Positions 1 to 8,050 of a stretch of DNA of 64,000 bases are shown in pieces. The notes beneath the pieces were generated by a model that was not told the DNA's origin, did not search any database, and worked only from the letters and a program-made list of their open reading frames with translations. The stretch covers positions 1-64,000 of the forward strand of contig JACFND010000007.1 in the NCBI GenBank assembly GCA_019455045.1, in the 5' to 3' direction. Both the position numbers and the translations under genes were made by a program. Each line of letters opens with the position of its first letter. The first letter of the stretch is position 1. The DNA is from Flavobacteriia bacterium. GTDB taxonomy: Bacteria; Bacteroidota; Bacteroidia; Flavobacteriales; Weeksellaceae.

Positions 1-289
1 AGGTGTAAACCATAAAAATCGTTGCCACTTTCATATCTTCCACCGAATAAGGAAAGCTCAGATTCCCTCCTCCGAAATTCAGACTGTGGTTGAAATTAAA
101 TAAACCAGCCTGTATTACTCCATTCTTAGTAATAAGGTACGAATTTGGGCCGTAATCATGATACTGGCTTCCAGATACCGTTGTTGCATCGGTTTTATAC
201 CATAAATCCTCACCGGCGACACCTCCCGGCAGTTGTGCCGCAAGCGTTGAGAACAGGAGAACAGTAACTAAAGGCATGAGTTTTTTCAT
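1..289 (-). CDS. Secreted protein, N-terminal part (runs off left edge)
   Basis: An open frame starts at the ATG at 289 (minus strand) and runs without a stop off the left end, giving 96 residues. It begins MKKLMPLVTVLLFS, followed by a small-residue cleavage region (STLAAQ), so a Sec signal peptide is evident. The mature start, QLPGGVAGEDLWYKTD, has the style of flavobacterial exported surface proteins. No domain can be named from the part visible. The element at 577-616 lies about 290 bp upstream and resembles one upstream of the next secreted-protein gene. Function unknown; a real gene is likely because the frame, signal peptide and start context agree. Confidence 0.7.
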   Translation of the reverse strand, partial: MKKLMPLVTVLLFSTLAAQLPGGVAGEDLWYKTDATTVSGSQYHDYGPNSYLITKNGVIQAGLFNFNHSLNFGGGNLSFPYSVEDMKVATIFMVYT

Positions 290-293
290 AGCA

Positions 294-386
294 TTATTTT
301 TTGATAATCTTTCGGGTATGGGTGCCGTCCGGCATAATTATTTTCAGGATGTATATTCCTTTTGGCTGTGTTGAGATATCCAATAC
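294..386 (-). pseudogene. Remnant of a T9SS C-terminal sorting domain
   Basis: About 31 codons on the minus strand, bounded upstream by an in-frame TAG at 387-389 and ending with TAA at 294-296, read LDISTQPKGIYILKI and then GTHTRKIIKK. That is the typical end of a type A T9SS sorting domain (LDIS, PKGIYILK, final basic KIIKK). No start codon or cargo domain is attached. It looks like the tail of a lost gene. It ends 5 bp before the start of the secreted-protein gene at 289. Confidence 0.6.
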
Positions 387-576
387 CTATTGTCATTTAT
401 CTGGCAGTTATTAAACTGCAGGCAAAAACAGAGAACTAACATCAATTATATTTCAGATAGATAAAGAGGGCCATACACGTTATATTGAGGGTTTAATTAT
501 AAATAATTTAACAAACCTATTAAGCATTTAATTTAGTTATGGTTATTCTAATATGATAAATGTCATGTTTCCTAAA

Positions 577-616
577 AAAGGGTGAGAATCCCCAAAAAAT
601 TAGGGGTTTTCACCCC
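577..616. promoter_or_regulatory. Paired repeat element A, upstream of the 1-289 gene
   Basis: An imperfect inverted structure with AAAGGG at 577-582, CCCC at 590-593, GGGG at 603-606 and CACCCCTT at 611-618. The AAAGGG-to-CACC distance is exactly 34 bp, the same as in the element at 1975-2012. Both lie upstream of minus-strand secreted-protein genes. A regulator-binding site is inferred; the regulator is unknown. Confidence 0.4.
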
Positions 617-659
617 TTGTTTATTTCATTTATTATAACAAACAAAAATGCATAAAACT

Positions 660-678
660 AAATATTAGCGTAATATTT
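660..678. repeat. 19-bp perfect inverted repeat
   Basis: AAATATTA, spacer GCG, TAATATTT. It lies in the roughly 425-bp gap between the T9SS remnant and the next coding fragment. Apart from this and element A, I see nothing else in 390-810. It could be an operator; there is no supporting gene context. Confidence 0.3.
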
Positions 679-811
679 CTTATTGACAATATTCAATTTT
701 CGTTATACAAATTGCAAACTCAACAGAATGAAGAAATGAACTCTTCACTCTTTTCAGAATTAGCAGCCATCAAACATTCCATTTCTATTAATAGCTCACA
801 ACAAAACCACC

Positions 812-1015
812 TCACGGTTCATACACTATCGTAAAGGTCAGTGAGCCGGTGACGGTCAGTTTGCCGTTGCCGTCTGCGGCGACAACGATGTTGCTGGTGG
901 CTTCCGGCCATTTGGCATAGCCGGGTTTGGCCGGCGGATCAGGATAGATCAGTGTTATATCAAGCCGGTGCAGAAAGCAAAGGCTGCATTGCTCACCGTA
1001 GTAGGTTATGGCGAC
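812..1015 (-). pseudogene. Orphan C-terminal coding fragment
   Basis: A minus-strand frame is open from a TGA near 1025 to the TGA at 812-814 with no start codon. It is visibly GC-richer than the surrounding DNA. The convincing part reads LDITLIYPDPPAKPGYAKW and ends GKLTVTGSLTFTIVYEP, a regular alternating beta-strand pattern typical of a secreted or phage-like structural domain. The base composition and intact frame argue that it was coding. The 5' part (upstream of about 965) does not look like protein. It is probably the end of a gene truncated by rearrangement; family not recognised. Confidence 0.45.
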
Positions 1016-1126
1016 AAAAATAAATCAAGTAAAATGCTATATACCTTGTAAAGATTAAAAAAATGAGGATGTGTTACTGACAACAACATCCTCATATAAA
1101 AAACAAGGTTGGTTATTATATTACCT

Positions 1127-1810
1127 TTAATGCACCTGATGTATTGTAAAGAAGCTTTCCGGACCTCCCAGCAGTGTAAGATTGGCTATGGGGACTCTGC
1201 TGCCAAAAAATATCTTATCTCCTGCAGTCAGCGCTGCCAGAGTCTGAGTCTTTCGGACAGGAGGTGAAACTTCTATAGTTATCAATCCGAGGTTCACACC
1301 CACTTGAAGATAGCTTTCTTCTGCAATTAAAACCGGTGTCTCTTCGCCTGTCTGTCTGAAAATCCCAATGCCGAGGTTGCCGGCACTCAATAATGATGAG
1401 GTCCTGTACTGCGCATAGATCTGATAAATACCATCCCTGGGCGCAGTGAATTGGAAGGTGACATTGTCATAATCTCCGTTCGTGTCAAATTCGGTATTGT
1501 TGAAAGCAATGATCTTCCAGCCTGTCAGAATATCTGCATCCAAAACAATTGTTCCGCCGCCTGTACCTTTCACATAGGAAATCAGCTTACTTTGCATTAT
1601 ATCGGATATTGCAGCTTTGCTGACAATGTGCTGCTCATTCAATACCAAAACAGAATCGGCTGTGCCGGAAACAGTTTCCACTGTTCCAATCCTGAGGTCG
1701 CCCACAATATCCAGCATGGCCTGAGGAGATTCTGTTCCTATTCCTACCTGAGCCGATGAAATAATAAGTTTTAATAAAAATACCCATACGAAAATAAAAG
1801 TCTTTTTCAT
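1127..1810 (-). CDS. Secreted protein with C1q/TNF-like C-terminal domain
   Basis: 227 residues starting MKKTFIFVWVFLLKL with a Sec signal peptide ending near SSAQ. The mature start, QVGIGTESPQAMLDIVGDLR, is the GIGT-x-P-x-x-x-LD(I/V)-x-G motif common at the start of flavobacterial surface and tail-fibre-like proteins. The last 135 residues (from about 90) are strand-rich and resemble a C1q-like jelly roll (GWKIIAFNNTEFDTNGDYDN, FTAPRDGIYQIYAQY). The protein probably trimerises and sits on the cell surface, although no T9SS tail is present. The upstream region 1811-1970 has an imperfect inverted repeat (TGTAACAATTTA at 1835-1846 against TAAATTGTTATACA at 1879-1892) and then element B. Exact role unknown. 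Confidence 0.7.
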   Translation of the reverse strand: MKKTFIFVWVFLLKLIISSAQVGIGTESPQAMLDIVGDLRIGTVETVSGTADSVLVLNEQHIVSKAAISDIMQSKLISYVKGTGGGTIVLDADILTGWKIIAFNNTEFDTNGDYDNVTFQFTAPRDGIYQIYAQYRTSSLLSAGNLGIGIFRQTGEETPVLIAEESYLQVGVNLGLITIEVSPPVRKTQTLAALTAGDKIFFGSRVPIANLTLLGGPESFFTIHQVH

Positions 1811-1974
1811 GACAATTAATTTTTAAAATTTAGTTGTAACAATTTAAAATCAGTTTGGGTTGGTGGAGGTGATTGGGGTAAATTGTTATACAGTTCATCA
1901 AAACAGAACTGAATTCTCAGGACAAGAGTAGTAAATTTTCCAGTTCATGCTATCACGTAAAACATCCTAAAATA

Positions 1975-2016
1975 AAAGGGGAAAACCTCCTTTATGAATG
2001 AGGTGAAACACCTTTT
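1975..2016. promoter_or_regulatory. Paired repeat element B, upstream of the 1127-1810 gene
   Basis: AAAGGG at 1975-1980, CCTCC at 1986-1990, GAGG at 2000-2003 and CACCTTTT at 2009-2016. The order and the 34-bp spacing match element A at 577-616, and both are preceded by CCTAAA. It lies about 165 bp upstream of the minus-strand gene starting at 1810. Confidence 0.4.
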
Positions 2017-2182
2017 CAGGATGATGGGTTTGTATTCAACGAGGCAGATGGATCAGCAGTGAGAGAGGTTTTTTTGATTGTCGGATTTCTCAAAACAAGA
2101 GCCCACTCCGTTGTATATGCTTTTAAATATTTGGTGAGTGTATCGAGACCTCACTCTCGGGGTGTACAAGCACCCTGCAAAA

Positions 2183-2293
2183 TTAATTTTTATCCACTAT
2201 CAGTTCAATGCCCGCCTTTTCTGCCTTGTATCTTATTTTTGCTTCGAGTTCATAAAAGTTCCAGTTTTGAATACTCAATTCCTGATGTAACTT
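2183..2293 (-). pseudogene. TnpB (IS200/IS605 OrfB)-like transposase scrap
   Basis: A 36-codon minus-strand frame between stops, with no start codon. It contains NWNFYELEAKIRYKAEKAGI followed by ELIVD. The W-x-F-x-x-L-x-x-x-I-x-YKAE-x-x-GI-x-x-x-x-VD pattern is the segment just before the zinc ribbon in TnpB/OrfB proteins of IS200/IS605-type elements. Nothing else of such an element (zinc ribbon, TnpA, ends) is visible. It lies directly beyond the broken methyltransferase at 2439, which suggests that an old insertion damaged that gene. Assignment rests on motif resemblance only. Confidence 0.4.
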
Positions 2294-2438
2294 TTAAAGA
2301 AATTTGCAATTCAAGGAATATGAACTATCAGATTTCTTTAAGTTGGTTGAAGATTATAATTTCGGTATAAAATATTGTCCTGATTGCTAAAAACATAAAT
2401 CCAACCTTTGGGTAAGAATCCAAGCGGACAGTAAATCT

Positions 2439-2855
2439 TTAAGTATTTTTTCGGGAAATCCTTCCGGATTTTAGAAATTGAGATAGTTTTTGGTGATATC
2501 CTCTTCCGGATTCTTTCCGAAAATGCGCATAGATCAATGCCATTGCATAGTATTTGATTTCCGGTTCAAAATCTTCTAGCATACAAACCGAATAATTCAA
2601 TTGCACACAAGATTTTTCGGCGAGCAGCATCGTTTTCTTTTTGCCCGAAGTGCTCATATCAAAAGCATCGACCTTCCAGCCGATCGAAGCTGCATAAATT
2701 GAATTTCTGCCTCCGCCGTCACACGGAAAAGGTATGGTTCCCACTTTGAGTTCAGAAAGTTTTTCTTTCAGATATTCATTGGGCTGTTCACCGTAAATAT
2801 ATTTGTCACCTCCAAATCTTTTGTCCCAGAAATGGGGTTTTAATGAGCCCGCCAT
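2439..2855 (-). pseudogene. Truncated SAM-dependent methyltransferase (TehB-like)
   Basis: The first 130 residues match small class I SAM-dependent methyltransferases of Bacteroidota: FWDKRFGGDKYIYGEQPNEY at the N-terminus, a degraded motif I (PFPCDGGGRNSIYAA, where the family has PAEGEGRN), GWKVDAFDMS as motif II, and ALIYAHF. The family usually reaches about 190-210 residues, but this frame ends at 138. Where LKPGG-I-L-x-EGFS is expected it reads FLKSGRISRKNT and stops, which fits a short internal deletion plus a nonsense codon. Sequence beyond the stop, still in frame, gives PKVGF, reminiscent of the family's NPKVGG. Probably a decaying gene. Confidence 0.6.
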
Positions 2856-2896
2856 TTAGATTGATCCTTTTTAATTTTTTATAATTTTCTTCGAAA

Positions 2897-3418
2897 TTAT
2901 TTTTCCAAAATTTCTTTCAGATTTTCCAAACCTTTGTTAAAATCCTTGTCCATACTGTAAAACAGGCTCATCAGATTCCACGGATAAGGCGTTGTCCAGG
3001 AGACGCCCCATTTCACAAGGGTTTGGTTGGGTGATTGTTCTTCCAGTCTGAAATAAGCTTTGCTCGGCGTATCGTCAAAATCGTAAAAAAACATATCGGA
3101 TTCCATGCTTTTGCCTTCCTCAATTTTGGTGATTTGCTGCGCGCCTTTGCCCAGTTTTTCACTGTCCCAGCTGTATTTGAATCCAACAGTACCGTCCTCG
3201 CCCTCCGAAGTTGCTTTCATTTCAGGGTCTGAAAGCTGCCAAACTCCGAAATTGTCCTGATTTTTCACATACTTGATGTAATCAAAAACTTCCTGTCGGG
3301 GTTTGTTGACGACAATCTGACCCTCACTTGAAGATTCTCTTGGTACAAACAAAGCGACAATCAAAGGAATCGCAATGATGATCAGCAGGATGATTAAGAT
3401 TTTTTTGAATATTTTCAT
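2897..3418 (-). CDS. SRPBCC-family protein with N-terminal membrane anchor
   Basis: 173 residues. Residues 5-27 are a single hydrophobic segment (ILIILLIIIAIPLIVALFV). The remainder reads as an SRPBCC (polyketide cyclase/START-like) fold: VNKPRQEVFDYIKYVKNQDN near the start, a central GFKYSW region, and a C-terminal helix (DKDFNKGLENLKEILEK). Such domains bind hydrophobic small molecules, and the ligand cannot be deduced. It is the downstream-most intact gene of a minus-strand run of small enzymes and ligand-binding proteins (VOC, DUF1697, VOC, AHSA1-like). Confidence 0.75.
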   Translation of the reverse strand: MKIFKKILIILLIIIAIPLIVALFVPRESSSEGQIVVNKPRQEVFDYIKYVKNQDNFGVWQLSDPEMKATSEGEDGTVGFKYSWDSEKLGKGAQQITKIEEGKSMESDMFFYDFDDTPSKAYFRLEEQSPNQTLVKWGVSWTTPYPWNLMSLFYSMDKDFNKGLENLKEILEK

Positions 3419-3465
3419 TTTTTAATAATTTTAAGTGCAACGGGGTTCCCAGTATTATAATTTTA

Positions 3466-3852
3466 TTATTGTGAATGAAGCCCAAATATATTTCCTTCGG
3501 AATCCATGCACATTGAACAAAATCCGTGTTCTCCAAGCGACATTTTCGGTTGAACAACATTTCCGCCCGCTGATTCCACACGGCTTTCTTCAACCGAACA
3601 ATCATCGCACTGAAAATAAATCATGGTTCCGCCTGCTCCGGCCGGCATATCATTCATTTTTACCAAAGCACCGCCGGCATTGGGAGAAGCATCCACCCAA
3701 GGAAAAAACGCCATTTGCATATCAGGCATTCCTTCCATTTCCGGCGCATCCATGAGTTCCAGATTCAACACTCTGCCGTAAAATTTTTTGGCTCTTTCCA
3801 TGTCATTGACATAGATTTCAAACCAGCACACTAAATTTTGTTTTAATTCCAT
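3466..3852 (-). CDS. VOC-family (glyoxalase/bleomycin resistance-like) protein
   Basis: 128 residues comprising one complete VOC module pair. It begins NLVCWFEIYVNDMERAKKFY, the usual first beta-alpha unit, and ends HGFCSMCMDSEGNIFGLHSQ, the usual last strand with the DPDGN-like turn. VOC proteins place metal-binding His/Glu residues on the sheet; the terminal H near the C-end and E in LELMDAPEMEG are candidates, but the activity is not determined. It is followed after about 50 bp by the SRPBCC gene, probably in one transcription unit. Many paralogues have this annotation without a known substrate. Confidence 0.8.
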   Translation of the reverse strand: MELKQNLVCWFEIYVNDMERAKKFYGRVLNLELMDAPEMEGMPDMQMAFFPWVDASPNAGGALVKMNDMPAGAGGTMIYFQCDDCSVEESRVESAGGNVVQPKMSLGEHGFCSMCMDSEGNIFGLHSQ

Positions 3853-3899
3853 AATTATTTTGTTTCTAACGGTTTATCGTTTGTTTTTAATTTCAATAT

Positions 3900-4433
3900 T
3901 CATTTTTTGCTGCATTTGACGATGGTGTTCCAATTCCTCGTGGTCACATCTTTTCCGAAAAACGATTGCAGCACATCCATTCCATTGACGGTGCTTCCTT
4001 TTGAAAAATCCAGAATACTGAAAACCGTTTTGTCTTTTATTTCAATCATTCTAAAGGATTTATCTTCGGATAAGAATGGTAAATCAATTTTATTTTCGGG
4101 TTCATTTTTCAGGAAACTGACATAGTATTTGGTGTTATCATCCGTCTCAAATTGTTCAAAAGGGTTGTTTTGCACCATTTGTTGAATTTCATCAAATTTC
4201 CTGAGCATCACCGGAATCTCAAATCCAAAGGTCTGTTCGAGCCGGTGTTCAATTTCGGATTCCGACCCTTCATTTTCTTTCGCTTCAAAAATGATATTTC
4301 CTGAATTCAACAAAGTTGAAACTTTGGCAAAACCCATTTTTTCCATCGTCTGACGAAGTTCAGCCATCGGTACTTTATGATGCCCTCCGACATTGATTCC
4401 GCGAAGCAGGGCGATGAATCCGGTGTTTTTCAT
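3900..4433 (-). CDS. DUF1697 domain-containing protein
   Basis: 177 residues matching DUF1697 throughout: it starts FIALLRGINVGGHHKVPMAE, has LLNSGNIIFEA, and ends with NWNTIVKC. The length is standard (about 175-180). The family is widespread and uncharacterised; the tandem ferredoxin-like folds suggest ligand or nucleic-acid binding without proof. It belongs to the minus-strand cluster between the two VOC genes. Confidence 0.85.
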   Translation of the reverse strand: MKNTGFIALLRGINVGGHHKVPMAELRQTMEKMGFAKVSTLLNSGNIIFEAKENEGSESEIEHRLEQTFGFEIPVMLRKFDEIQQMVQNNPFEQFETDDNTKYYVSFLKNEPENKIDLPFLSEDKSFRMIEIKDKTVFSILDFSKGSTVNGMDVLQSFFGKDVTTRNWNTIVKCSKK

Positions 4434-4471
4434 ATTGATGAATTCATTTTTTTCAACTGACCCTCAGGCTT

Positions 4472-4840
4472 TCAGTCAACAGGTTCCCAAAGCTGGACTT
4501 TATTTCCTTCCCCATCCGGAATATGAACAAATTTGCCATAATCATAACTTTCAATTTCGTCCACCACTGTCACACCTTCCTTTTTTAATTCCTCAACGAG
4601 CGCTTCCGGATTTTCAACAAGATAATTGATCATATAATCCTTTTCAAAATATTTTGACGATTCGGCAAAAGGTGTCCACTGGGTTTGCGCCATGACCGAA
4701 CTGTCGGGTTTTTCATACCATTCAAATGTGGCTCCGTACAGATTTGTTTCCAGTCCGAGATGTTTATGATACCATTCCGTCATTTTTTCCGGATTCCTGC
4801 TTTTGAAGAATATTCCTCCGATTCCCGTTACTCTTTTCAT
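4472..4840 (-). CDS. VOC-family protein
   Basis: 122 residues from the chosen ATG at 4840 (MKRVTGIGGIFFKSRNPEKM), which is where this VOC family normally begins. The frame stays open to 4942, adding a hydrophobic 34-residue extension (MLIMKRRIGLILMFAGTFCL) that could be a membrane anchor, so the start is not certain. The C-terminus, HIPDGEGNKVQLWEP, is the canonical last VOC strand with a potential metal-ligand Glu. A glyoxalase-like or dioxygenase-like role cannot be told apart from sequence. Confidence 0.75.
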   Translation of the reverse strand: MKRVTGIGGIFFKSRNPEKMTEWYHKHLGLETNLYGATFEWYEKPDSSVMAQTQWTPFAESSKYFEKDYMINYLVENPEALVEELKKEGVTVVDEIESYDYGKFVHIPDGEGNKVQLWEPVD

Positions 4841-5011
4841 TTTATTTTGTTCTTTGTTTATGTAGGTTTTAAATGTGAAACAAAGACAAAATGTCCCGGC
4901 GAACATCAAAATTAACCCAATTCTTCTTTTCATAATGAGCAATTTTAAATCAGATTTTGAATGAAATTAAAAATTTAATCAACGTCGGGTGTTTTTCGGG
5001 TTTTCAAGAAA

Positions 5012-5449
5012 TTATTGCCTCATAAAATCAAAAGCACCTTTGCGAAGATTGATTCCGTATTCCAAACAGGCTTTCATACAATCGAGGAAATTTGTCCAAC
5101 CAAATGTATTGCTTAAACACCATTCAAGATTCTTTTCGTTGAGTTCCTTTTCGCCTTCGGTAATTTTTACCACTGTAATTTTGTCGGTTTGTTCTTCCAA
5201 AATTATCCTGACAATCGTTTCATCGTCCCAAACAAATGAAACAGAAGAATTGGGCCGGACTTCTGTTACCTTCACCGGAAATTTACCCGGAAAATCTCCA
5301 AATTCCCATAAAAGTTCTTTTCCGGATTCCATCCGTCCACTGCTTTCCGAAATAAAATATTTCGACATGATTTCAGGGTTTACAATGGCTTCAAAAACTT
5401 CTTCAACCGGCTTTTGGATTTGCAAACTTGCTTTGGCTGTGAGTTTCAT
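5012..5449 (-). CDS. SRPBCC-family protein (AHSA1-like)
   Basis: 145 residues. It begins MKLTAKASLQIQKPVEEVFE and has NPEIMSKYFISES and WEFGDFPGKFPVKVTEV, the pattern of the AHSA1 (activator of Hsp90 ATPase homologue) group within the SRPBCC superfamily. Bacterial members are single-domain proteins probably binding small molecules or lipids rather than activating Hsp90. It is first or second in the minus-strand cluster, with the Crp/Fnr regulator at 5529 immediately upstream. Confidence 0.8.
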   Translation of the reverse strand: MKLTAKASLQIQKPVEEVFEAIVNPEIMSKYFISESSGRMESGKELLWEFGDFPGKFPVKVTEVRPNSSVSFVWDDETIVRIILEEQTDKITVVKITEGEKELNEKNLEWCLSNTFGWTNFLDCMKACLEYGINLRKGAFDFMRQ

Positions 5450-5528
5450 TTCGTTTAATTTTGATTTGAATTGATCAAAACTATGACAACTGATTCAATT
5501 TCAACTTGCCATAGGACAAGAAATGAAT

Positions 5529-6098
5529 TTACAACTCTTTTCTGATTCTACTGAATGAAGTATCGGTCATTCCCAAATAGGTCGCAATGTATTTGAGCGG
5601 TGACTGCCGGACGACTTCCGGTTTTTCCCGAAGGAGTTTCAGGTACCGTTCTTTGGCGGAAACAGTGACCATTTCCACCGATCTTTGTTTGAAATGAAAC
5701 AGCCGGCCGGTCATCCACAAACGGCCCCATTCGGGAAATCCGGGAACGGTTTGAAAAAGCTCCTGAAAAATATCAAAATCTATTTTCCAGCAAACACAAT
5801 CAGTCAGAGTCTGTATGTTTTCTTTGGTCGGGAACCGGTTGAACAGAGACAAAACCTCAATCACCACATCCTGTGGACAGAAAAAGTCGGTGGTGATGTT
5901 ATTCCCCTTGTAATCAAGGGCAAACGAACGAATTAAACCGCTTTCCAAAATCAGATATTCATTGGCGATTTTACCTTCTTTCAGTACAAAATCTCCTTTC
6001 TTCAATTCGATTTTCTGATGGGCAGTAATGATTTTCTCAAGTCCTTCAGAATTGATTAGCGGATGTTGATAAACCCGGGAAAGCAATTCATTTTTCAT
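5529..6098 (-). CDS. Crp/Fnr-family transcriptional regulator
   Basis: 189 residues. Residues 25-115 form a cyclic-nucleotide-binding-like beta barrel (LKKGDFVLKEGKIANEYLIL, LESGLIRSFA), followed by the dimer helix (FPEWGRLWMTGRLFHFKQRS) and a short winged HTH at the C-terminus (YIATYLGMTDTSFSRIRKEL). The family in Bacteroidota usually ends right after this RIRKEL, so it is not truncated. No cNMP-binding Arg motif or Fe-S cysteine cluster is evident. It probably heads the minus-strand cluster; a -7 box lies at 6121-6128. Confidence 0.85.
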   Translation of the reverse strand: MKNELLSRVYQHPLINSEGLEKIITAHQKIELKKGDFVLKEGKIANEYLILESGLIRSFALDYKGNNITTDFFCPQDVVIEVLSLFNRFPTKENIQTLTDCVCWKIDFDIFQELFQTVPGFPEWGRLWMTGRLFHFKQRSVEMVTVSAKERYLKLLREKPEVVRQSPLKYIATYLGMTDTSFSRIRKEL

Positions 6099-6120
6099 TT
6101 TTCATTCAGAATTGGAGTAA

Positions 6121-6128
6121 CAAAAGTA
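6121..6128 (-). promoter_or_regulatory. -7 promoter box for the Crp/Fnr gene
   Basis: The minus strand reads TACTTTTG (TAnnTTTG), about 23 bp upstream of the ATG at 6098. No clear -33 TTG is present. The rest of 6129-6487, about 360 bp of AT-rich DNA, shows no gene. Confidence 0.45.
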
Positions 6129-6487
6129 AGAAAAATGAAAAGAAAATTCGTTGCCTGACCGGTGTTGCCAAAATCCTTATTAATCCCTCAACAAATACAG
6201 TTCGAAGCTGTGTCCTTATGCGCAATGCAGACTTATTTCTTTACAAAAAACATAAAAAGCCGTAAAATTCTTTAAATCAAAACTTAACCTACAAAATTTT
6301 TTCCAATCTTCCAATAGTGATGATTAAAAATGTTTTGTGTAACTCGCTCAAAATTTGAAGATAAGATTGATTGACCTGTCATTTTGAAACGTTTTTAATC
6401 TCATGAATAAATTTAACAAATCAAGGAACATAAACCATCCGAAACTTCAATTGATACATTCTGAAAAAATTGATAAAATCTTGTAAA

Positions 6488-7369
6488 ATGAAAAGAGCAC
6501 CAATCCATCACCCTGCATTTTTAATAATAATTTTATTATTTTCTTTCTTAATAACAGGCTGTAAAGAATCGAAAACAAAACACGAAGCCCAAGGCTCTCC
6601 CGGGATTGCGGTTACCATCAATCCCAATGCGCAAACCATCAAACAGCGAGTTTCTCCTCCAAAAGGTTATCAATGGATAACAGAACCACAAAATTCATTT
6701 GGAGAATATCTCCAAAACGCTCCGTTGAAAGAAGATGGCAGCCCGATACTGAGTTATACCGGACAACCGATTGCGAATCAGTCAAACCATATTGCGGTTC
6801 TGGATTATGACATTGGCAACAAAGATTTACAACAATGTGCGGATGCGGTTATCCGGCTCAATGCGGAATATTTGTACCAACAAAATAAGTTTGATGAAAT
6901 CAGTTATCAATTTACTAACGGTGACACTTTTAGCTGGAATCAGTACAAAAATGGAATTCGTCCGCAGTTGATTAATGACAATACAGTGAATTTTGTTCAA
7001 TCTGCCGGATTTAACGACAGTTATGAAGCTTTTAGAAAATACCTCGACATTATTTTTATGTATGCCGGAACGATTTCACTGAACAGAGAAACCATCCCGG
7101 TTCAAAGAAATGAAGACATCAAAGCAGGCGACATTCTTATTACACCGGGCAGTCCCGGACATGTTGTGGTGATTGTGGGACACGCAAAAAATTCGGCCGG
7201 AAAATCGGTTTATTTATTGGCGGAAGGTTATACACCCGCCCAATCGATTCATATCATCAATAACCCTGAAAATAAAACTTTAAATCCGTGGTATGAACTG
7301 GATGTCAACAAGCCCGAAACCCATACGGCGAGATATTATTTTTATACAAATATTCGGGCGTTTAGGTGA
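6488..7369 (+). CDS. DUF4846 domain lipoprotein
   Basis: 293 residues from the ATG at 6488 (MKRAPIHHPAFLIIILLFSF). The frame is open to a TTG at 6470, which is less likely. The signal peptide ends in FLITGC, a lipobox, so it is probably a lipoprotein. The body matches DUF4846: QPIANQSNHIAVLDYDIG, LQQCADAVIRLNAEYLY, and near the end DILITPGSPGHVVVIVGHA and YLLAEGYTPAQSIHIINNP. The GSPGHVV-D/G-x-A and E-G-Y-x-P-A motifs resemble an NlpC/P60-like papain-fold hydrolase without a clear Cys, so the catalytic role is uncertain. It stands alone between two intergenic regions. Confidence 0.8.
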   Translation: MKRAPIHHPAFLIIILLFSFLITGCKESKTKHEAQGSPGIAVTINPNAQTIKQRVSPPKGYQWITEPQNSFGEYLQNAPLKEDGSPILSYTGQPIANQSNHIAVLDYDIGNKDLQQCADAVIRLNAEYLYQQNKFDEISYQFTNGDTFSWNQYKNGIRPQLINDNTVNFVQSAGFNDSYEAFRKYLDIIFMYAGTISLNRETIPVQRNEDIKAGDILITPGSPGHVVVIVGHAKNSAGKSVYLLAEGYTPAQSIHIINNPENKTLNPWYELDVNKPETHTARYYFYTNIRAFR

Positions 7370-7750
7370 TGAGACACTTTGAATAATAATGAAAATTTAA
7401 ATCGACATTGATTTTGGACATTTTTATATGGATTACTTCAATTCAGAAAATTTGTTGAGAAATACCTGAATTACATCTGTTTTCAACCCATATTAAACCA
7501 AAAAGAAGCAGGGTATCCTCTGATAATGAGTTTTAGGCATTAAAATTTATTCTTATTACGAACCATAAAGCCTCACTTGCGAAAAACCCTCATACCAACT
7601 TCATCTGATTATCAGTCGCTTATTCCACAGTTTCTTCATCTTTGCCAAAACAAAATCTGACCAATATTTGTCCGGGCGGATTTTCAAGAAATGCTGAAAA
7701 ACGAGGCTTATTCTACATTTTCAAAAGAATCTCGTTTCCCTTACTAATCA
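7370..7750. other. Intergenic, no gene seen
   Basis: About 380 bp of AT-rich DNA between the convergent DUF4846 and DUF2892 genes. Only short, unconvincing open frames occur, and no hairpin terminator, tRNA or repeat stands out. Confidence 0.5.
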
Positions 7751-7960
7751 TCAAACAGAACAACTCGAACCCTCATCCTTCACGCCCAGTTTCTTTAAAA
7801 TCTGATGCAGCAAACACCAGTTAGTGATTGAGTTTTGCAATAAGTTGGTTCCGACAAAAGCGGCTATCCAAAGCCAGTTTTTGTTGTCTGTGAAGTAAGT
7901 CAAAAGCAGGCTGGTTAAGATTAAAGTTCCTGCAAATGCATGTGCGATTTTATTGTACAT
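7751..7960 (-). CDS. DUF2892 (YgaP-like) small membrane protein
   Basis: 69 residues. It begins MYNKIAHAFAGTLILTSLLL and then WIAAFVGTNLLQNSITNWCL, two membrane segments as in the DUF2892 family (C-terminal membrane part of YgaP rhodanese). The conserved pattern N-x-x-QNS-x-T-x-WC-x-x is typical. The tail GSSCSV is cysteine-containing. Members often occur with sulfur or metal handling genes. Here it is on the same strand as, and about 300 bp from, the efflux cluster. Role unknown. Confidence 0.8.
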   Translation of the reverse strand: MYNKIAHAFAGTLILTSLLLTYFTDNKNWLWIAAFVGTNLLQNSITNWCLLHQILKKLGVKDEGSSCSV

Positions 7961-8050
7961 AATTTGTTATTTTTTGATTTTTTACATTTGATTTTGTCAT
8001 GGTTTTTGTTCCAAAAACGCACGCCAAAATCTACTTACTTTATCTCTTTT

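Noticed and set aside
990-1043. SusC-like VVGYG motif on the plus strand
   Set aside because: The reading TVVGYGDKNKSS resembles the TonB-box region of SusC proteins, but the frame stops at once, has no start and lies opposite the minus-strand fragment. Probably chance.
2059-2370. 103-codon plus-strand open frame
   Set aside because: No family resemblance, unusual composition, and it lies opposite the TnpB-like scrap.
4841-4942. N-terminal extension of the VOC gene as a lipoprotein or anchor
   Set aside because: The family begins at MKRVTG, and the extension has no proper lipobox; retained only as an alternative start.
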